From Chitinophaga costaii (GTDB taxonomy: Bacteria; Bacteroidota; Bacteroidia; Chitinophagales; Chitinophagaceae): 64,000 nucleotides of DNA. The translations under genes and the position numbers were made by a program. The stretch spans positions 62,001 through 126,000 of the forward strand of contig NZ_FMAR01000004.1 in the NCBI RefSeq assembly GCF_900094705.1. The letters run 5' to 3'. The notes under the pieces are model-generated. The model worked only from the letters and a program-made list of their open reading frames with translations. It was not told where the DNA came from and ran no database searches. The number at the start of each line of letters is the position of its first letter. The stretch's first letter is position 1. Shown here one piece after another: positions 55,605 through 64,000 of this stretch.

Positions 55605-57062
55605 TTAAAAAGCGCATTCCACCTGGCGAATGGCTCGTTTTTCTTCCCGCGTTTTGCCTTGTTTACTATTGCCCAGGGGCAGGCGCACCGCCAGGAAAAA
55701 GTCTGCACGTTTTATATGGCTGCTGGCCAGGTCGGAGAAGATACTGCCGCTACCCAGGATTACCGGGCCTAAGCGCAGGCCCATGCCTACATCTACCCCC
55801 TGGTAGCGGTTCACGCTCATAGGCAGGAAGGCACTCCACCAGCCATGTTCGTAGCGGGGCGTAAGCTGTGCTATGGTGATCATGTTATTGCGGAAATCGG
55901 TTTTGGCGTTGGTGTTTAAACCAAATACAGCGTTGCCGCTCAAGGCCCATCCACCGCCAAACTGATAATCGGCAGAAAGATGCAGGGCGGTGGGCAGTTG
56001 CATGTAATAACTGCTGCGTTGCACCGGGTCGTTGGTGAAGTATTGTTTTACCCGGTTGGACCAGTGTTTATAACTTTCACCACGGCTTTTGTTTAGAAGG
56101 CGGGGATCAATGTCGGGCTTATCCAGGTTTAGGCTGGTATTGTATAAATCGTTGTTATAATTAATGCCGCCGATGTCGGTAACGGATACGCCTATACGTA
56201 AACGGTAAGCGTCTGCATCGTCATTAAAGTAATCGTTGCCTCCATAGTCGGCGCCGTCGCCACCTTCCGAATCGGGCCGCCATTCCCACGTGAAACCAAT
56301 ATCGGCCCCTACGCCAGGATAGCGCCCCAGGTTGTAATAATGCTCGTCCGGATGGCTTTCCCGCGCCAGGTTCTCCGTATAGCCATACACCAGGTGCCCC
56401 CCATCTATCGTCATGCTGGTAGGGCTGTTCAGGCGCAAGGTAGTGTTAGACACGATCGCATAGCCAGAGGCGATGCCACTCAGGTATTTCAGGGTAACAC
56501 CGCCCTTGATCCGCGAGAAGGTAGATTCCATTAATACGCGGGCATAGGTGAACCCAAACTCGTTCCAGGTATTGAAAGTGCCAGCCACATGACCCATGTC
56601 TAGCGTTTGACCGATATATTGGCTGTTTGGAAAATGCACGGTGGCAAAATTAAGTAGCCGTGGGCTGAATGGCCCCCAGTTTGCAGCCCCGCGCACCCGC
56701 CAGGTAAAGGCAAGCGACTGGGTTTCGTCGATGGAATACATGACCGAAGGCATAAGAATGTCTGCCTGTGCCCAGGCAAACTGGTATAGGTTGGAGGTAG
56801 TATCCGGGAAGTAGTCTGTACCCAGTTTTAATGAATCCGTACGCAGGGCGCTTTTGGCAAAACCGGCATAAGTATTACCCAAAGCCGCTGAAGCACCTGC
56901 GATGTTCACATCCCATTTAAAATGGGTGCTGGCAGCGGTAGCCGGGTTGGTAAGAATGCCATAAATGCCGGCATCCGGGCTGGTGCTATACCCCCCAAAG
57001 GTCTGCGCCAAGGCAATACTTGTCGGAATAAATAATAAAAATACAGTGAATAGGCGGCGCAT
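55605..57062 (-). CDS. Outer-membrane beta-barrel protein, DUF5723-like
   Basis: A 485-residue protein with a signal peptide ending ALAQ and an alternating amphipathic strand pattern throughout. The N-terminal GGYSTSPDAGIYGILTNPA resembles outer-membrane proteins with an Asn-Pro-Ala start motif (PorV and FadL superfamily), and the overall plan fits DUF5723 of Bacteroidota. An acidic Asp/Gly-rich loop (~275-290) may bind cations. A basic C-terminal tail follows the last strand. Function unknown. It lies between ccmF upstream and folC downstream with no shared operon signal. Confidence 0.72.
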   Translation of the reverse strand: MRRLFTVFLLFIPTSIALAQTFGGYSTSPDAGIYGILTNPATAASTHFKWDVNIAGASAALGNTYAGFAKSALRTDSLKLGTDYFPDTTSNLYQFAWAQADILMPSVMYSIDETQSLAFTWRVRGAANWGPFSPRLLNFATVHFPNSQYIGQTLDMGHVAGTFNTWNEFGFTYARVLMESTFSRIKGGVTLKYLSGIASGYAIVSNTTLRLNSPTSMTIDGGHLVYGYTENLARESHPDEHYYNLGRYPGVGADIGFTWEWRPDSEGGDGADYGGNDYFNDDADAYRLRIGVSVTDIGGINYNNDLYNTSLNLDKPDIDPRLLNKSRGESYKHWSNRVKQYFTNDPVQRSSYYMQLPTALHLSADYQFGGGWALSGNAVFGLNTNAKTDFRNNMITIAQLTPRYEHGWWSAFLPMSVNRYQGVDVGMGLRLGPVILGSGSIFSDLASSHIKRADFFLAVRLPLGNSKQGKTREEKRAIRQVECAF

Positions 57063-57368
57063 AGGTTTTCGTAGCGTATATGCGTTTATAAAATAAGTCC
57101 ATTACAAGAGTACATATTCTTGTGCCAAATGCGGTGCTTTTCTTACCAACGCGTTTCAGTTCAATTGATTGAGATAGTTTATTGATTACATCTCGGCCAT
57201 TCGCGTTGGTAAATATATTTATTTTTAATATGAATATGCAATTTACGGGAAACTAAATACAAAATAAATTCCAGCGATCCGCCAGTTTTTACCGGCAACC
57301 GCTGGAAATCATTTGTTTAATTTTAGGGGAATAGAATAGCCGTAGGCCTGTATACATGGGCAGGTTAA
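57063..57368. other. Region between the DUF5723-like gene and ccmF
   Basis: No gene was seen. It holds the ccmF terminator listed separately and AT-rich sequence expected to carry the DUF5723-like gene promoter. Confidence 0.35.
57269..57307 (-). terminator. Probable terminator of ccmF
   Basis: TTCCAGCG pairs with CGCTGGAA, with an inner GCC / GGC stem. On the minus strand it is followed by T-rich TTTATTTTGTATTT. It lies 62 bases after the ccmF stop. Confidence 0.6.
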
Positions 57369-59915
57369 TTATACCTGTACTGGTTTATGCTTGCGGGTAT
57401 TCGTCGTTTTCTCTACGCGGCGGTTTTGTTTTACCCGCTGCACTATGCTCATGAAAAAGCCGGTGATCATGATTAATACCCCCATCCACAATACATTAAT
57501 GTAAGGGAATATCATAGCCTTCATCACAATATAGTTGCGCTGCGTACCACCCGAGTCTTTCACCTGTATCTGCACCTTTGCTTCATTGTTGCTGGTAGGC
57601 ATAATCTTGTCGAACTTCACGTACAGCGACATAGCGCTTAATGTATCGTCTACATTGTATTGATAAGCACTGTCGCGGATGAAATACACCGGTTCCAGTT
57701 TATATTGCTCCTGGTTATTGCTGCTGTATACATCTAGTTTTGCGCTTACGGCCATTTCGCCATCCTTCGGCTTATAGTTTTTCGTTTCGGGGTGAGGCTG
57801 TATAGCACGCAGTACCATGTAGCCCTGGGAGAAGAAAATAGAATCGCCGGGTTTTATATCATGTGCCACATATTGGGCGGTATCTTTATAAGCGTCTGGG
57901 TCTGGCAGGGAAGTAAGGTAGGTGAAGATATCCTTGGTCAGATAATGTTTGCTCGATGGATTAGCCACCAGGCTGGCGGCACCTTTCCGGTTAATAAACG
58001 CATCAGGATACAAAGTGAAGCGTTCGGTAACATTGCCTTGTTCGTCCGTCTTTTCATAGCGTACGCGGTAATAGGTTTTAAAGTCGCCTTCTACTATGCT
58101 ATCCCCCACGTAGGTGGCGTGGTAGTTACCCATTTGCATGGGCATGTTCAGCGGCAGCATCAGGTTCTCGCGGCTATTTTCCTTTGATTCTTTGGCGAAG
58201 TAACCATCCAGTATCTTCATATTGTCGATAGAGATCACTTCTTTTTTAGCAGAAGAAAGCAATATGCCCAGCAGGATAAGGCCAAAGCCAATGTGGGCCA
58301 CCGATGCACCCGCAGCTTTAAAATTGCCTTTCAGGATACCGATGATGTAATTAATATTGGCCACCACGGCATATACGCTGGCATACAGCATGGTATAAAT
58401 CGCAATAAGAAAACCAGTGCCATACACGGAGTAATTAATATGCTCTAGCGTAGCTATCAGTACGGTAAATACAACGGAGAGCGCAGTAGGCAGCCATATC
58501 TTTCGCCAGGCATATCCTTTGGGTGTTTCCTTGTATTTCAGGTATTGTATTACCGCCGTGAAGCAACCTATTACAATGGCAATCCATATCTGTATTTTAT
58601 TGTAATGGAACACCGGCTCAATGGGCGGTGCAATATCCTTCATGTGAAACAGCTTCATCAGCCCCGTGCCGTTCAGTATCTTATTCCACACCGGAATGGA
58701 GGTGGTAAAGGTGATCTGGATAGCGGCCATGAGTAACACCAGCGATGCTACAAACATCCAGAACTCCCGGCTATAAGTGCTTTCCTCTTTGTGTACCGTA
58801 GGGATAGCTTTCCTGTGATAGATCATCAGGCCAAAAGCCGGCACCAGGAAGGCCAGCATGAACCACAGCAATTGCTGCGTCATGCCCAGATCGGTGAAGG
58901 CGTGTACGGAAGTGTCGCCCAGAATGCCGCTGCGCGTGAGGAAGGTGGAGTATAAAATGAGTACGAAGGTGATGAAGAAAAAGAAGAAGGTGATCTTAAG
59001 CGACTGCCCGCTGCTTTTGTAGGCCAGCAGGGTGTGGATGCCTGCCACCAGCGTGATCCAGGGTACCAACGAAGCATTTTCCACTGGGTCCCAGGCCCAG
59101 TAGCCCCCAAAGGAGAGCGATTCATACGCCCAAGCAGCCCCCATCATAATACCAGTACCCAGCACCATAGCGGAGAACAAAGCCCAGGGCAGTACGGGTT
59201 TTATCCATTCGCTGAAACGGCGGGTCCATAAGCCGGCAAAAGCAAAGGCAAAGGGTACGATGGTAGAAGCAAAGCCCAGGAACAATACCGGTGGGTGAAT
59301 CACCATCCAATAATTTTGCAGCAGCGGGTTCAGGCCATTGCCGTCTTTTACAAAGTCGAGGTAATTTTTTAATTGAAAGATAGGCGCCGCCTGGTTTTCT
59401 TCGGTTTGCCGCAGTAGCGCAAAGGGGTTGCTACCCACTTTATAGCCAAAGAAGTAAATGCCAATTAACATAGTGGCCAGGCAGAACTGGGCAAAGCTCA
59501 TCACTGTCATCACCGGGCGTTCCCAGGTTTTGGCGGTACGCATCAATACCAACCCCAATATGCTTTGCCAGAAACTCCACAACAGAAAGCTGCCTTCCTG
59601 GTCGCTCCAAAAGCTGGAAAACAGGTAGGCGGTGAGCATGTTGCGCGAGGAATTGCGCCATACATATTTGTATTCGAATAAATGATGGTACAAAATATAA
59701 AACAGTGCGCTGAATACTGCAAATACAGACAGTGCCTGTATCACAAAACTCCAACGGGCCATTCGCTGCCAGGAAAGCTGTGTGGCCGTTTCCGTGGCGC
59801 GGGTGGCATTATAATAGGCAGTCATCGCCACCAGCGACGCTACCAGCGATAGAACGGCAAAAAAATGTCCTATTTGCCCGGGAATTAAATGTTCACCTAT
59901 AAATGTAGTTTCCAA
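57369..59915 (-). CDS. ccmF: Cytochrome c haem lyase subunit CcmF
   Basis: An 848-residue membrane protein with about 15 helices. The tryptophan-rich haem-handling motif is GGYWAWDPVENASLVPW, flanked by histidine-bearing periplasmic loops (MVIHPPVLFLGFAS; THVHAF region SVHAFTD). A large periplasmic domain lies near the C-terminus (~560-800), before a last helix. It attaches haem to apocytochrome c in the System I pathway. Translation appears to start at TTG (complement 59913-59915), as no ATG precedes the first helix. It follows ccmE by 102 bases on the same strand. Confidence 0.92.
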   Translation of the reverse strand: METTFIGEHLIPGQIGHFFAVLSLVASLVAMTAYYNATRATETATQLSWQRMARWSFVIQALSVFAVFSALFYILYHHLFEYKYVWRNSSRNMLTAYLFSSFWSDQEGSFLLWSFWQSILGLVLMRTAKTWERPVMTVMSFAQFCLATMLIGIYFFGYKVGSNPFALLRQTEENQAAPIFQLKNYLDFVKDGNGLNPLLQNYWMVIHPPVLFLGFASTIVPFAFAFAGLWTRRFSEWIKPVLPWALFSAMVLGTGIMMGAAWAYESLSFGGYWAWDPVENASLVPWITLVAGIHTLLAYKSSGQSLKITFFFFFITFVLILYSTFLTRSGILGDTSVHAFTDLGMTQQLLWFMLAFLVPAFGLMIYHRKAIPTVHKEESTYSREFWMFVASLVLLMAAIQITFTTSIPVWNKILNGTGLMKLFHMKDIAPPIEPVFHYNKIQIWIAIVIGCFTAVIQYLKYKETPKGYAWRKIWLPTALSVVFTVLIATLEHINYSVYGTGFLIAIYTMLYASVYAVVANINYIIGILKGNFKAAGASVAHIGFGLILLGILLSSAKKEVISIDNMKILDGYFAKESKENSRENLMLPLNMPMQMGNYHATYVGDSIVEGDFKTYYRVRYEKTDEQGNVTERFTLYPDAFINRKGAASLVANPSSKHYLTKDIFTYLTSLPDPDAYKDTAQYVAHDIKPGDSIFFSQGYMVLRAIQPHPETKNYKPKDGEMAVSAKLDVYSSNNQEQYKLEPVYFIRDSAYQYNVDDTLSAMSLYVKFDKIMPTSNNEAKVQIQVKDSGGTQRNYIVMKAMIFPYINVLWMGVLIMITGFFMSIVQRVKQNRRVEKTTNTRKHKPVQV

Positions 59916-60017
59916 CGTCTTACAGTATTATTAGTAGGAGGTGTAGCACAGTAAGGCAGCAGCTCTTCGCGCTCCCCGGCCATACGCCCGGATATAAAAT
60001 GCTAAAGAGATAACGGA

Positions 60018-60413
60018 TTAAATAGTTTTACCAATAGCCACCTGGTCTTTTTTATATTTAGACGGGCATTTCATCTGAATTTCCCGGCAATGAAATTCAT
60101 TACCTACAATTTTGCCCGTGAGTACCACCGATTCGGCTTTTTCAAAATCTGTGGGTTTGGTGCCGGAAAAGACCACTTTACGGATCTGGCCGGATTTGTC
60201 CTTGGCATAAAAACTAAATAAATTGGCGTCCTTTAAAGCATTGTATTCCATAGCACGGGTGGTATCTACCACGCTAATCACCTTGTAATCCTTGCCTGCA
60301 CTGCTGCTGGCGGTGGCAAATGTTTCGTAGGTACTGAAATCACCTACCATGGTTACAATCACTGCAATAGAAATAGCCACGACGACTAGCAGTATTATAT
60401 TTGTTTTTTTCAT
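60018..60413 (-). CDS. ccmE: Cytochrome c maturation protein CcmE, C-x3-Y type
   Basis: A 131-residue periplasmic haem chaperone with one N-terminal membrane anchor (~5-22) and an OB-fold domain. In most CcmE the covalent haem ligand is His in H-x3-Y. Here the equivalent position is Cys116 (KCPSKY, Tyr120), the form described for a minority of bacteria and archaea with a modified System I. It is placed directly upstream of ccmF, to which it delivers haem. The C-terminus ends soon after the motif. Confidence 0.88.
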   Translation of the reverse strand: MKKTNIILLVVVAISIAVIVTMVGDFSTYETFATASSSAGKDYKVISVVDTTRAMEYNALKDANLFSFYAKDKSGQIRKVVFSGTKPTDFEKAESVVLTGKIVGNEFHCREIQMKCPSKYKKDQVAIGKTI

Positions 60414-60744
60414 CCTTTATTAGACTTATCCAGTCGCGAAATTACGCCAAAATGCCGTTGAGGAGTATATTTTTTATTTATACGGTAGGCCTGTCAACTA
60501 GGGTGTCAGCCCGGGACGATCAGGGCGAAATCCCCCGCCTGGTAAGGCTTTTGCCTTTGCTTATATCCTAATAATGTGCGGAATATAGTATGATAAAAGT
60601 CAGGATATAATGATTTGGCATTTCATTAACAAATTAGTGGTATCAACTATCCGTACAGTGCAGCCCTCCTTCCGGTAAGCTTGCTACGACAACTTAACTG
60701 CATGGAACCTGGAAATAGGTTATCTTTGCCACCCGAAATTGAAA
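60414..60744. other. Divergent region between ccmE and the ureohydrolase gene
   Basis: No gene was seen. A one-mismatch -7 box for ccmE (TAATTTCG on the minus strand, about 20-30 bases before its ATG) and the exact TATCTTTG box for the plus-strand gene mark the two promoters. Confidence 0.4.
60721..60728 (+). promoter_or_regulatory. -7 promoter box of the ureohydrolase gene
   Basis: TATCTTTG, an exact TAnnTTTG match, lies 16 bases before ATG 60745, giving a leader of roughly ten bases at most. Confidence 0.5.
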
Positions 60745-61791
60745 ATGATGGCTGATTTATCGCAATTTGACCCCAACTCAGTAGGGTTGTTGTCTAACAA
60801 CGTATTTGGCTTGCCTTTCACGGAAGAAGAGGCAAAACTGGTGATACTGCCCGTTCCCTGGGAAGTAACGGTTTCCTACAACCAGGGTACTTCCCGTGCC
60901 CCGGAACATATATTTAAAGCTTCGCTCCAGGTAGACCTCTACGATCCGGATGTAGTAGAAGGCTGGAAACAAGGTTTTTACATGCGCCAGTCAGATAAAA
61001 CACTGTTGCTACGCAGCGATTACCTCCGCAAAGAGGCCGAACTATACCTGAAATTCCTGACAGAAGGTGGCGACATTGCTGAAAATCCTTTCCTGAGAAA
61101 AACGCTGGTAGATGTGTGCAATGGCACTAATACCATGAATGAATGGGTCTACAAGCAAAGCAAGGAATTGCTGGATAAAGGAAAATTGGTAGGCCTCGTG
61201 GGGGGCGACCACAGTACACCGCTGGGATACTTTAAAGCCATCGCCGAGAAAAAAGGCGAGTACGGCATTCTTCAGATAGATGCCCACTGCGATCTGCGCA
61301 ATGGCTACGAAGGCTTCCAGTATTCCCACGCCTCCATCATGTACAATGCCCTCAACGAAATTCCCCAGATATCCAAACTGGTGCAGGTGGGCATCCGCGA
61401 CTATTGCGATGAGGAAGTAAATTTCATCAACGAAAGCAATGGCCGTGTTAAAACCTTCTTCGATAAAAATATTAAGGAACGCCAGTTTGAAGGCGAAACC
61501 TGGAAATCTATCTGCGACAATATCGTAGAAGCCCTGCCGCAACAAGTGTTCATCAGCTTCGACATCGACGGCCTGGACCCCAAGTTATGTCCAAATACCG
61601 GCACACCAGTACCAGGCGGTTTTGAGTGTGAGCAGGTGTACTACCTGTTTAACCGTGTATTAGCCAGCGGCCGCACCATCATAGGGTTTGATCTTAATGA
61701 AGTAGGGCCCAAACACGACGAGTGGGATGCGAATGTAGGCGCCCGCGTATTGTTTAAACTGTGCAACCTGCTGGTAAGCCAGCATATGTGA
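60745..61791 (+). CDS. Ureohydrolase (agmatinase/formimidoylglutamase family)
   Basis: A 348-residue enzyme of the arginase superfamily. The two-manganese site is seen in VGGDHST, QIDAHCDLR and SFDIDGLDP. The family hydrolyses a guanidino or formimino group of arginine, agmatine or formimidoylglutamate; the substrate cannot be assigned by eye. ATG 60745 or 60748 is the likely start; an in-frame TTG at 60739 is less likely. It is about 40 residues longer than typical agmatinases because of an N-terminal extension and an insertion before GGDHS. Confidence 0.88.
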   Translation: MMADLSQFDPNSVGLLSNNVFGLPFTEEEAKLVILPVPWEVTVSYNQGTSRAPEHIFKASLQVDLYDPDVVEGWKQGFYMRQSDKTLLLRSDYLRKEAELYLKFLTEGGDIAENPFLRKTLVDVCNGTNTMNEWVYKQSKELLDKGKLVGLVGGDHSTPLGYFKAIAEKKGEYGILQIDAHCDLRNGYEGFQYSHASIMYNALNEIPQISKLVQVGIRDYCDEEVNFINESNGRVKTFFDKNIKERQFEGETWKSICDNIVEALPQQVFISFDIDGLDPKLCPNTGTPVPGGFECEQVYYLFNRVLASGRTIIGFDLNEVGPKHDEWDANVGARVLFKLCNLLVSQHM

Positions 61792-61891
61792 TATTTTCCA
61801 GGCCAGTACCGCCACGGCGATGGATGCAGGTAATGCCTGCCCTGCGCCTGCCGGTAACGGCCTTTTGTTTACGGCGCATAATTTCGTCCCG

Positions 61892-62476
61892 ATGTATAAG
61901 TTTCGCATCCTCCATCCATCCACGCTTACAAGGCTGCGCTTGCAGCCTATGATGCATGGCCTGGTGGGGATTTTATTTTTGTTCAATGCCATTGGGGTAT
62001 ACCAGGGAGCGCAGCCCAACTATTTGATGGCCGCGTTTTTCATCCTGCTGGGGTTGGGCAGCATATTGCTGCCTTTTGTACTGCGCCGTTTCCGTAAATT
62101 TGGGCAGGTAAACAGCATGGTCCGGGTGGTACAGGCCTTCACCTGCTTTACCGGCAGCCTCTATTTCCTATCGCACGGCAAACCAGACATTGCAGGTTTA
62201 CTCCTGCTGGTAGGCATCGGCATTGCATATGTTGGATACACCGAATATAAAATATTACAACCGGCCTTCGCCCGCCTGGACACCATGGGCGTTACCTTAC
62301 CGGCCACCTTTTCCGAAAAGAACTTTAGCTGGACCGTCCTTCAAAATGCCGTACTCCGCAACGATCTTTTCACCCTGGATTTTAAAAACAATAAAATCCT
62401 TCAAGTAGAAGTGCTAGACGACCTTACCACCTCGGAACAGGAGTCCATCAACACCTTCTGCCAAAGCCGCCTCTAA
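61892..62476 (+). CDS. Membrane protein of unknown function
   Basis: A 194-residue protein from ATG 61892 with four hydrophobic segments between residues ~20 and ~120, followed by a soluble C-terminal part (LRNDLFTLDFKNNKILQVEV) resembling a PH-like beta region. No family was recognised. TAATTTCG, one base off the -7 box, ends five bases before this ATG, which supports the start over one 72 bases upstream. It is followed by the radical SAM gene after 28 bases, so the two are likely co-transcribed. Confidence 0.75.
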   Translation: MYKFRILHPSTLTRLRLQPMMHGLVGILFLFNAIGVYQGAQPNYLMAAFFILLGLGSILLPFVLRRFRKFGQVNSMVRVVQAFTCFTGSLYFLSHGKPDIAGLLLLVGIGIAYVGYTEYKILQPAFARLDTMGVTLPATFSEKNFSWTVLQNAVLRNDLFTLDFKNNKILQVEVLDDLTTSEQESINTFCQSRL

Positions 62477-62501
62477 TTCATAATTCATAATTCATAATTC
62501 A
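62474..62501 (+). repeat. Four perfect copies of a 7-base tandem repeat
   Basis: TAATTCA is repeated four times without error, beginning with the stop codon of the upstream gene and ending three bases before the next ATG. It occupies the whole intergenic gap, where ribosomes bind. Confidence 0.9.
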
Positions 62502-62504
62502 AAC

Positions 62505-63791
62505 ATGACGCCTTACATTCTCTATTCCGATGGTGAGGGAAATATCTTCGAAGATACTTCCCTGCATGTGACGGGCCGCAGTGGCTGGGATGCATGGCCG
62601 ATAGATGCATCGGAATGGATAGAACTGCCGCAGGGCGGCTCTTTATACGAGCTACCCGGTCGCCGGGGCATTGGCATCAACGTGGAAACGGGCGAAATGA
62701 TGCTGTGCGAAAAGGGATGGGCAGTGGCCGCCTTTATTCCTCCCGCGCACACCGGCGCTTACATTGCCGCTTATGAAACCATGCCAGATGCGCCCACCCT
62801 GCCATTGTTCTGCTATACCGCCGTAGGTTGGTGGGAGGGCAAATTTTACGTACCCGCTATCCGCATTGAAAGCGATATCCGCCAGGAAAACGCTGGTTTC
62901 GACGATAAAAAAGTGAAAGAAGGTGTTCAAGCTTTAATGAACGCCTACCCGCATAACCGCCTGGTGCAGCACCTGGCGCAAAACTGTGCCCTTACTTATC
63001 ATTGTCCCGCCGCGCGCAATTACTTCATGGGCCGCTGGGAATGTCCAATTCCTTCTTCGCCGGCCTGCAATGCTAACTGTATTGGCTGCATTTCCTTCCA
63101 ACCCGAAGAAGAAACCATCGTATCTACCCAGGACCGGCTGCGTTTTAAACCCACAGCGGAAGAGATTGTAGAATATACTGTTCCGCACCTGGAGCAGGCG
63201 CCATTCCCGATCGTGAGCTTTGGCCAGGGCTGCGAAGGAGAACCCTTGCTCATGTGGGAAACCCTCCGGGAGTCTATCAAAGAAATCCGCAAACACACGC
63301 CCAAGGGCAGCATTAATATTAACACCAACGGTTCCAAGCCAGACGCCGTGCGCGCGCTTTGCGAAGCAGGGCTGAACAGCATACGCGTAAGCCTGAACTC
63401 CGCCCAGGAACAATGGTATACGCCTTACTACCGGCCTAACAATTACCACTTCTCCGATATCGTGGAAAGCTTGAAAGTAGTGCGCTCCTTCGGTGGCTGG
63501 ACATCTATTAATTATTTCGTATTCCCCGGCCTTACAGATAGTGTGGCCGAATATGAAGCCCTGCGCCAGCTAATTATCGATACAGATTTGAATATGATCC
63601 AATGGCGCAATTTCAATATAGATCCCGATTGGTACCTGGGTAAACTAAACATTGCCGATCCCGGAGAATGTCTAGGCATGAAGCAGCTTATGGAGCTTAT
63701 TCACGAAGAATTTCCAAATGTAAAATTTGGCTACTTCAACCCACCCATGGAACGTATCCAGGGTGATTATGAAAAAGATTTCGCGCACTAA
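62505..63791 (+). CDS. Radical SAM protein of unassigned function
   Basis: A 428-residue protein. The 4Fe-4S cluster motif is C188-x3-C192-x2-C195 (CNANCIGC), followed by a radical SAM barrel with VSFGQGCEGEPLL, INTNGSKPDAV and RVSLNSAQEQWY. The first ~185 residues form a separate domain with a metal-binding look (LAQNCALTYHCPAARNYF holds two Cys and a His). No substrate or partner peptide is evident nearby. It is probably co-transcribed with the membrane protein upstream, and a strong terminator follows. Confidence 0.88.
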   Translation: MTPYILYSDGEGNIFEDTSLHVTGRSGWDAWPIDASEWIELPQGGSLYELPGRRGIGINVETGEMMLCEKGWAVAAFIPPAHTGAYIAAYETMPDAPTLPLFCYTAVGWWEGKFYVPAIRIESDIRQENAGFDDKKVKEGVQALMNAYPHNRLVQHLAQNCALTYHCPAARNYFMGRWECPIPSSPACNANCIGCISFQPEEETIVSTQDRLRFKPTAEEIVEYTVPHLEQAPFPIVSFGQGCEGEPLLMWETLRESIKEIRKHTPKGSININTNGSKPDAVRALCEAGLNSIRVSLNSAQEQWYTPYYRPNNYHFSDIVESLKVVRSFGGWTSINYFVFPGLTDSVAEYEALRQLIIDTDLNMIQWRNFNIDPDWYLGKLNIADPGECLGMKQLMELIHEEFPNVKFGYFNPPMERIQGDYEKDFAH

Positions 63792-63813
63792 CTATTTCGT
63801 TTATATGATCAAG

Positions 63814-63845
63814 AATCCCACTGCCAGCCAGCAGTGGGATTTTTT
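63814..63845 (+). terminator. Terminator of the radical SAM gene
   Basis: A perfect 11-bp stem (AATCCCACTGC / GCAGTGGGATT) with loop CAGCCA, then TTTTT. Confidence 0.92.
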
Positions 63846-63904
63846 CATTGTATGCCACAAACGAATTTTTATTAGGGCACTTATAGCTCCACTTGTTTTT
63901 TTAT

Positions 63905-63912
63905 TAACTTTG
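63905..63912 (+). promoter_or_regulatory. -7 promoter box, leaderless type
   Basis: TAACTTTG, an exact TAnnTTTG match, is followed by GATT and the ATG at 63917. Confidence 0.55.
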
Positions 63913-63916
63913 GATT

Positions 63917-64000
63917 ATGCAGACGAAGGAACAAAATATGGCCAAGAACCTGAAAGCACTCGGCATTACCATTGCAGTGCATGCATTGCTGTTACTGGCT
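63917..64000 (+). CDS. N-terminus of a possible TonB-like membrane protein, 3' partial
   Basis: The first 28 codons give a short charged stretch (MQTKEQNMAKNLKALG) and the start of a hydrophobic helix (ITIAVHALLLLA). This is how energy-transducing TonB-family proteins begin, including the His in the helix, but too little is visible to be sure. It continues beyond the window. Confidence 0.55.
   Translation, partial: MQTKEQNMAKNLKALGITIAVHALLLLA

Noticed and set aside
1..64000. CRISPR arrays, tRNA or rRNA genes, insertion sequences and prophage
   Set aside because: No regularly spaced direct repeats, cloverleaf-like stretches, transposase or phage genes were recognised on reading both strands.

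Overview
The window is chromosomal DNA from a member of the Bacteroidota, most likely a Chitinophaga-like Chitinophagaceae. The evidence is the moderate GC content, the -7 boxes of the form TAnnTTTG, the lack of Shine-Dalgarno sequences, and lineage-typical families: DUF3857 transglutaminase-like proteins, an OMP beta-barrel receptor, DUF5723, DinB/YfiT and monofunctional lysC next to fused thrA. No rRNA, tRNA, CRISPR, prophage or insertion sequence was seen. Both ends cut through genes.

Layout. 1-6.7 kb: a signalling cluster of hybrid kinase, receiver, CheR, CheB and a second receiver-kinase, with no chemoreceptor, CheA or CheW. 7.2-9.0 kb: a DUF1543 protein and queG on the minus strand. 9.1-15.3 kb: three secreted DUF3857 proteins in tandem, two with degenerate catalytic triads. 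15.9-19.1 kb: clpB and a guanine deaminase. 19.2-22.0 kb: two consecutive sigma/anti-sigma pairs. 22.1-26.6 kb: an NlpC/P60 hydrolase, ppa, a lipoprotein, phoH and purE. 26.8-30.3 kb: a large multi-PAS kinase coupled to a receiver. 30.4-32.1 kb: rpe and a TPR lipoprotein. 32.2-37.2 kb: the thrA-thrB-thrC operon, preceded by a 12-residue Thr/Ile-rich leader peptide that looks like a transcription attenuator. 37.7-41.2 kb: homogentisate dioxygenase, an aldo-keto reductase and 4-hydroxyphenylpyruvate dioxygenase (tyrosine breakdown). 41.5-45.9 kb: a small membrane protein, a YafK-like YkuD protein, a Tat-exported subunit with a GMC oxidoreductase, and a CBS protein. 46.1-51.4 kb: an outer-membrane receptor, lysC and fbp. 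51.5-54.1 kb: a CAP-domain protein, then an ABC ATPase, a DinB enzyme and a Nudix hydrolase. 54.2-60.4 kb: folC, a DUF5723 protein, ccmF and ccmE (cytochrome c maturation). 60.7-64.0 kb: a ureohydrolase, a membrane protein, an unassigned radical SAM protein and the start of a possible TonB-like protein.

Most gene ends are marked by strong hairpin terminators, many shared by convergent genes, so operon limits are clear. The most noteworthy signals are the thr leader peptide; TAnnTTTG boxes 4-6 bases before several ATG codons, which suggests leaderless mRNAs; the C-x3-Y form of CcmE; the DUF3857 triplet with Cys-His changed to Ser-Tyr in two members; the paired sigma/anti-sigma loci; and a perfect 7-base tandem repeat filling the gap before the radical SAM gene.
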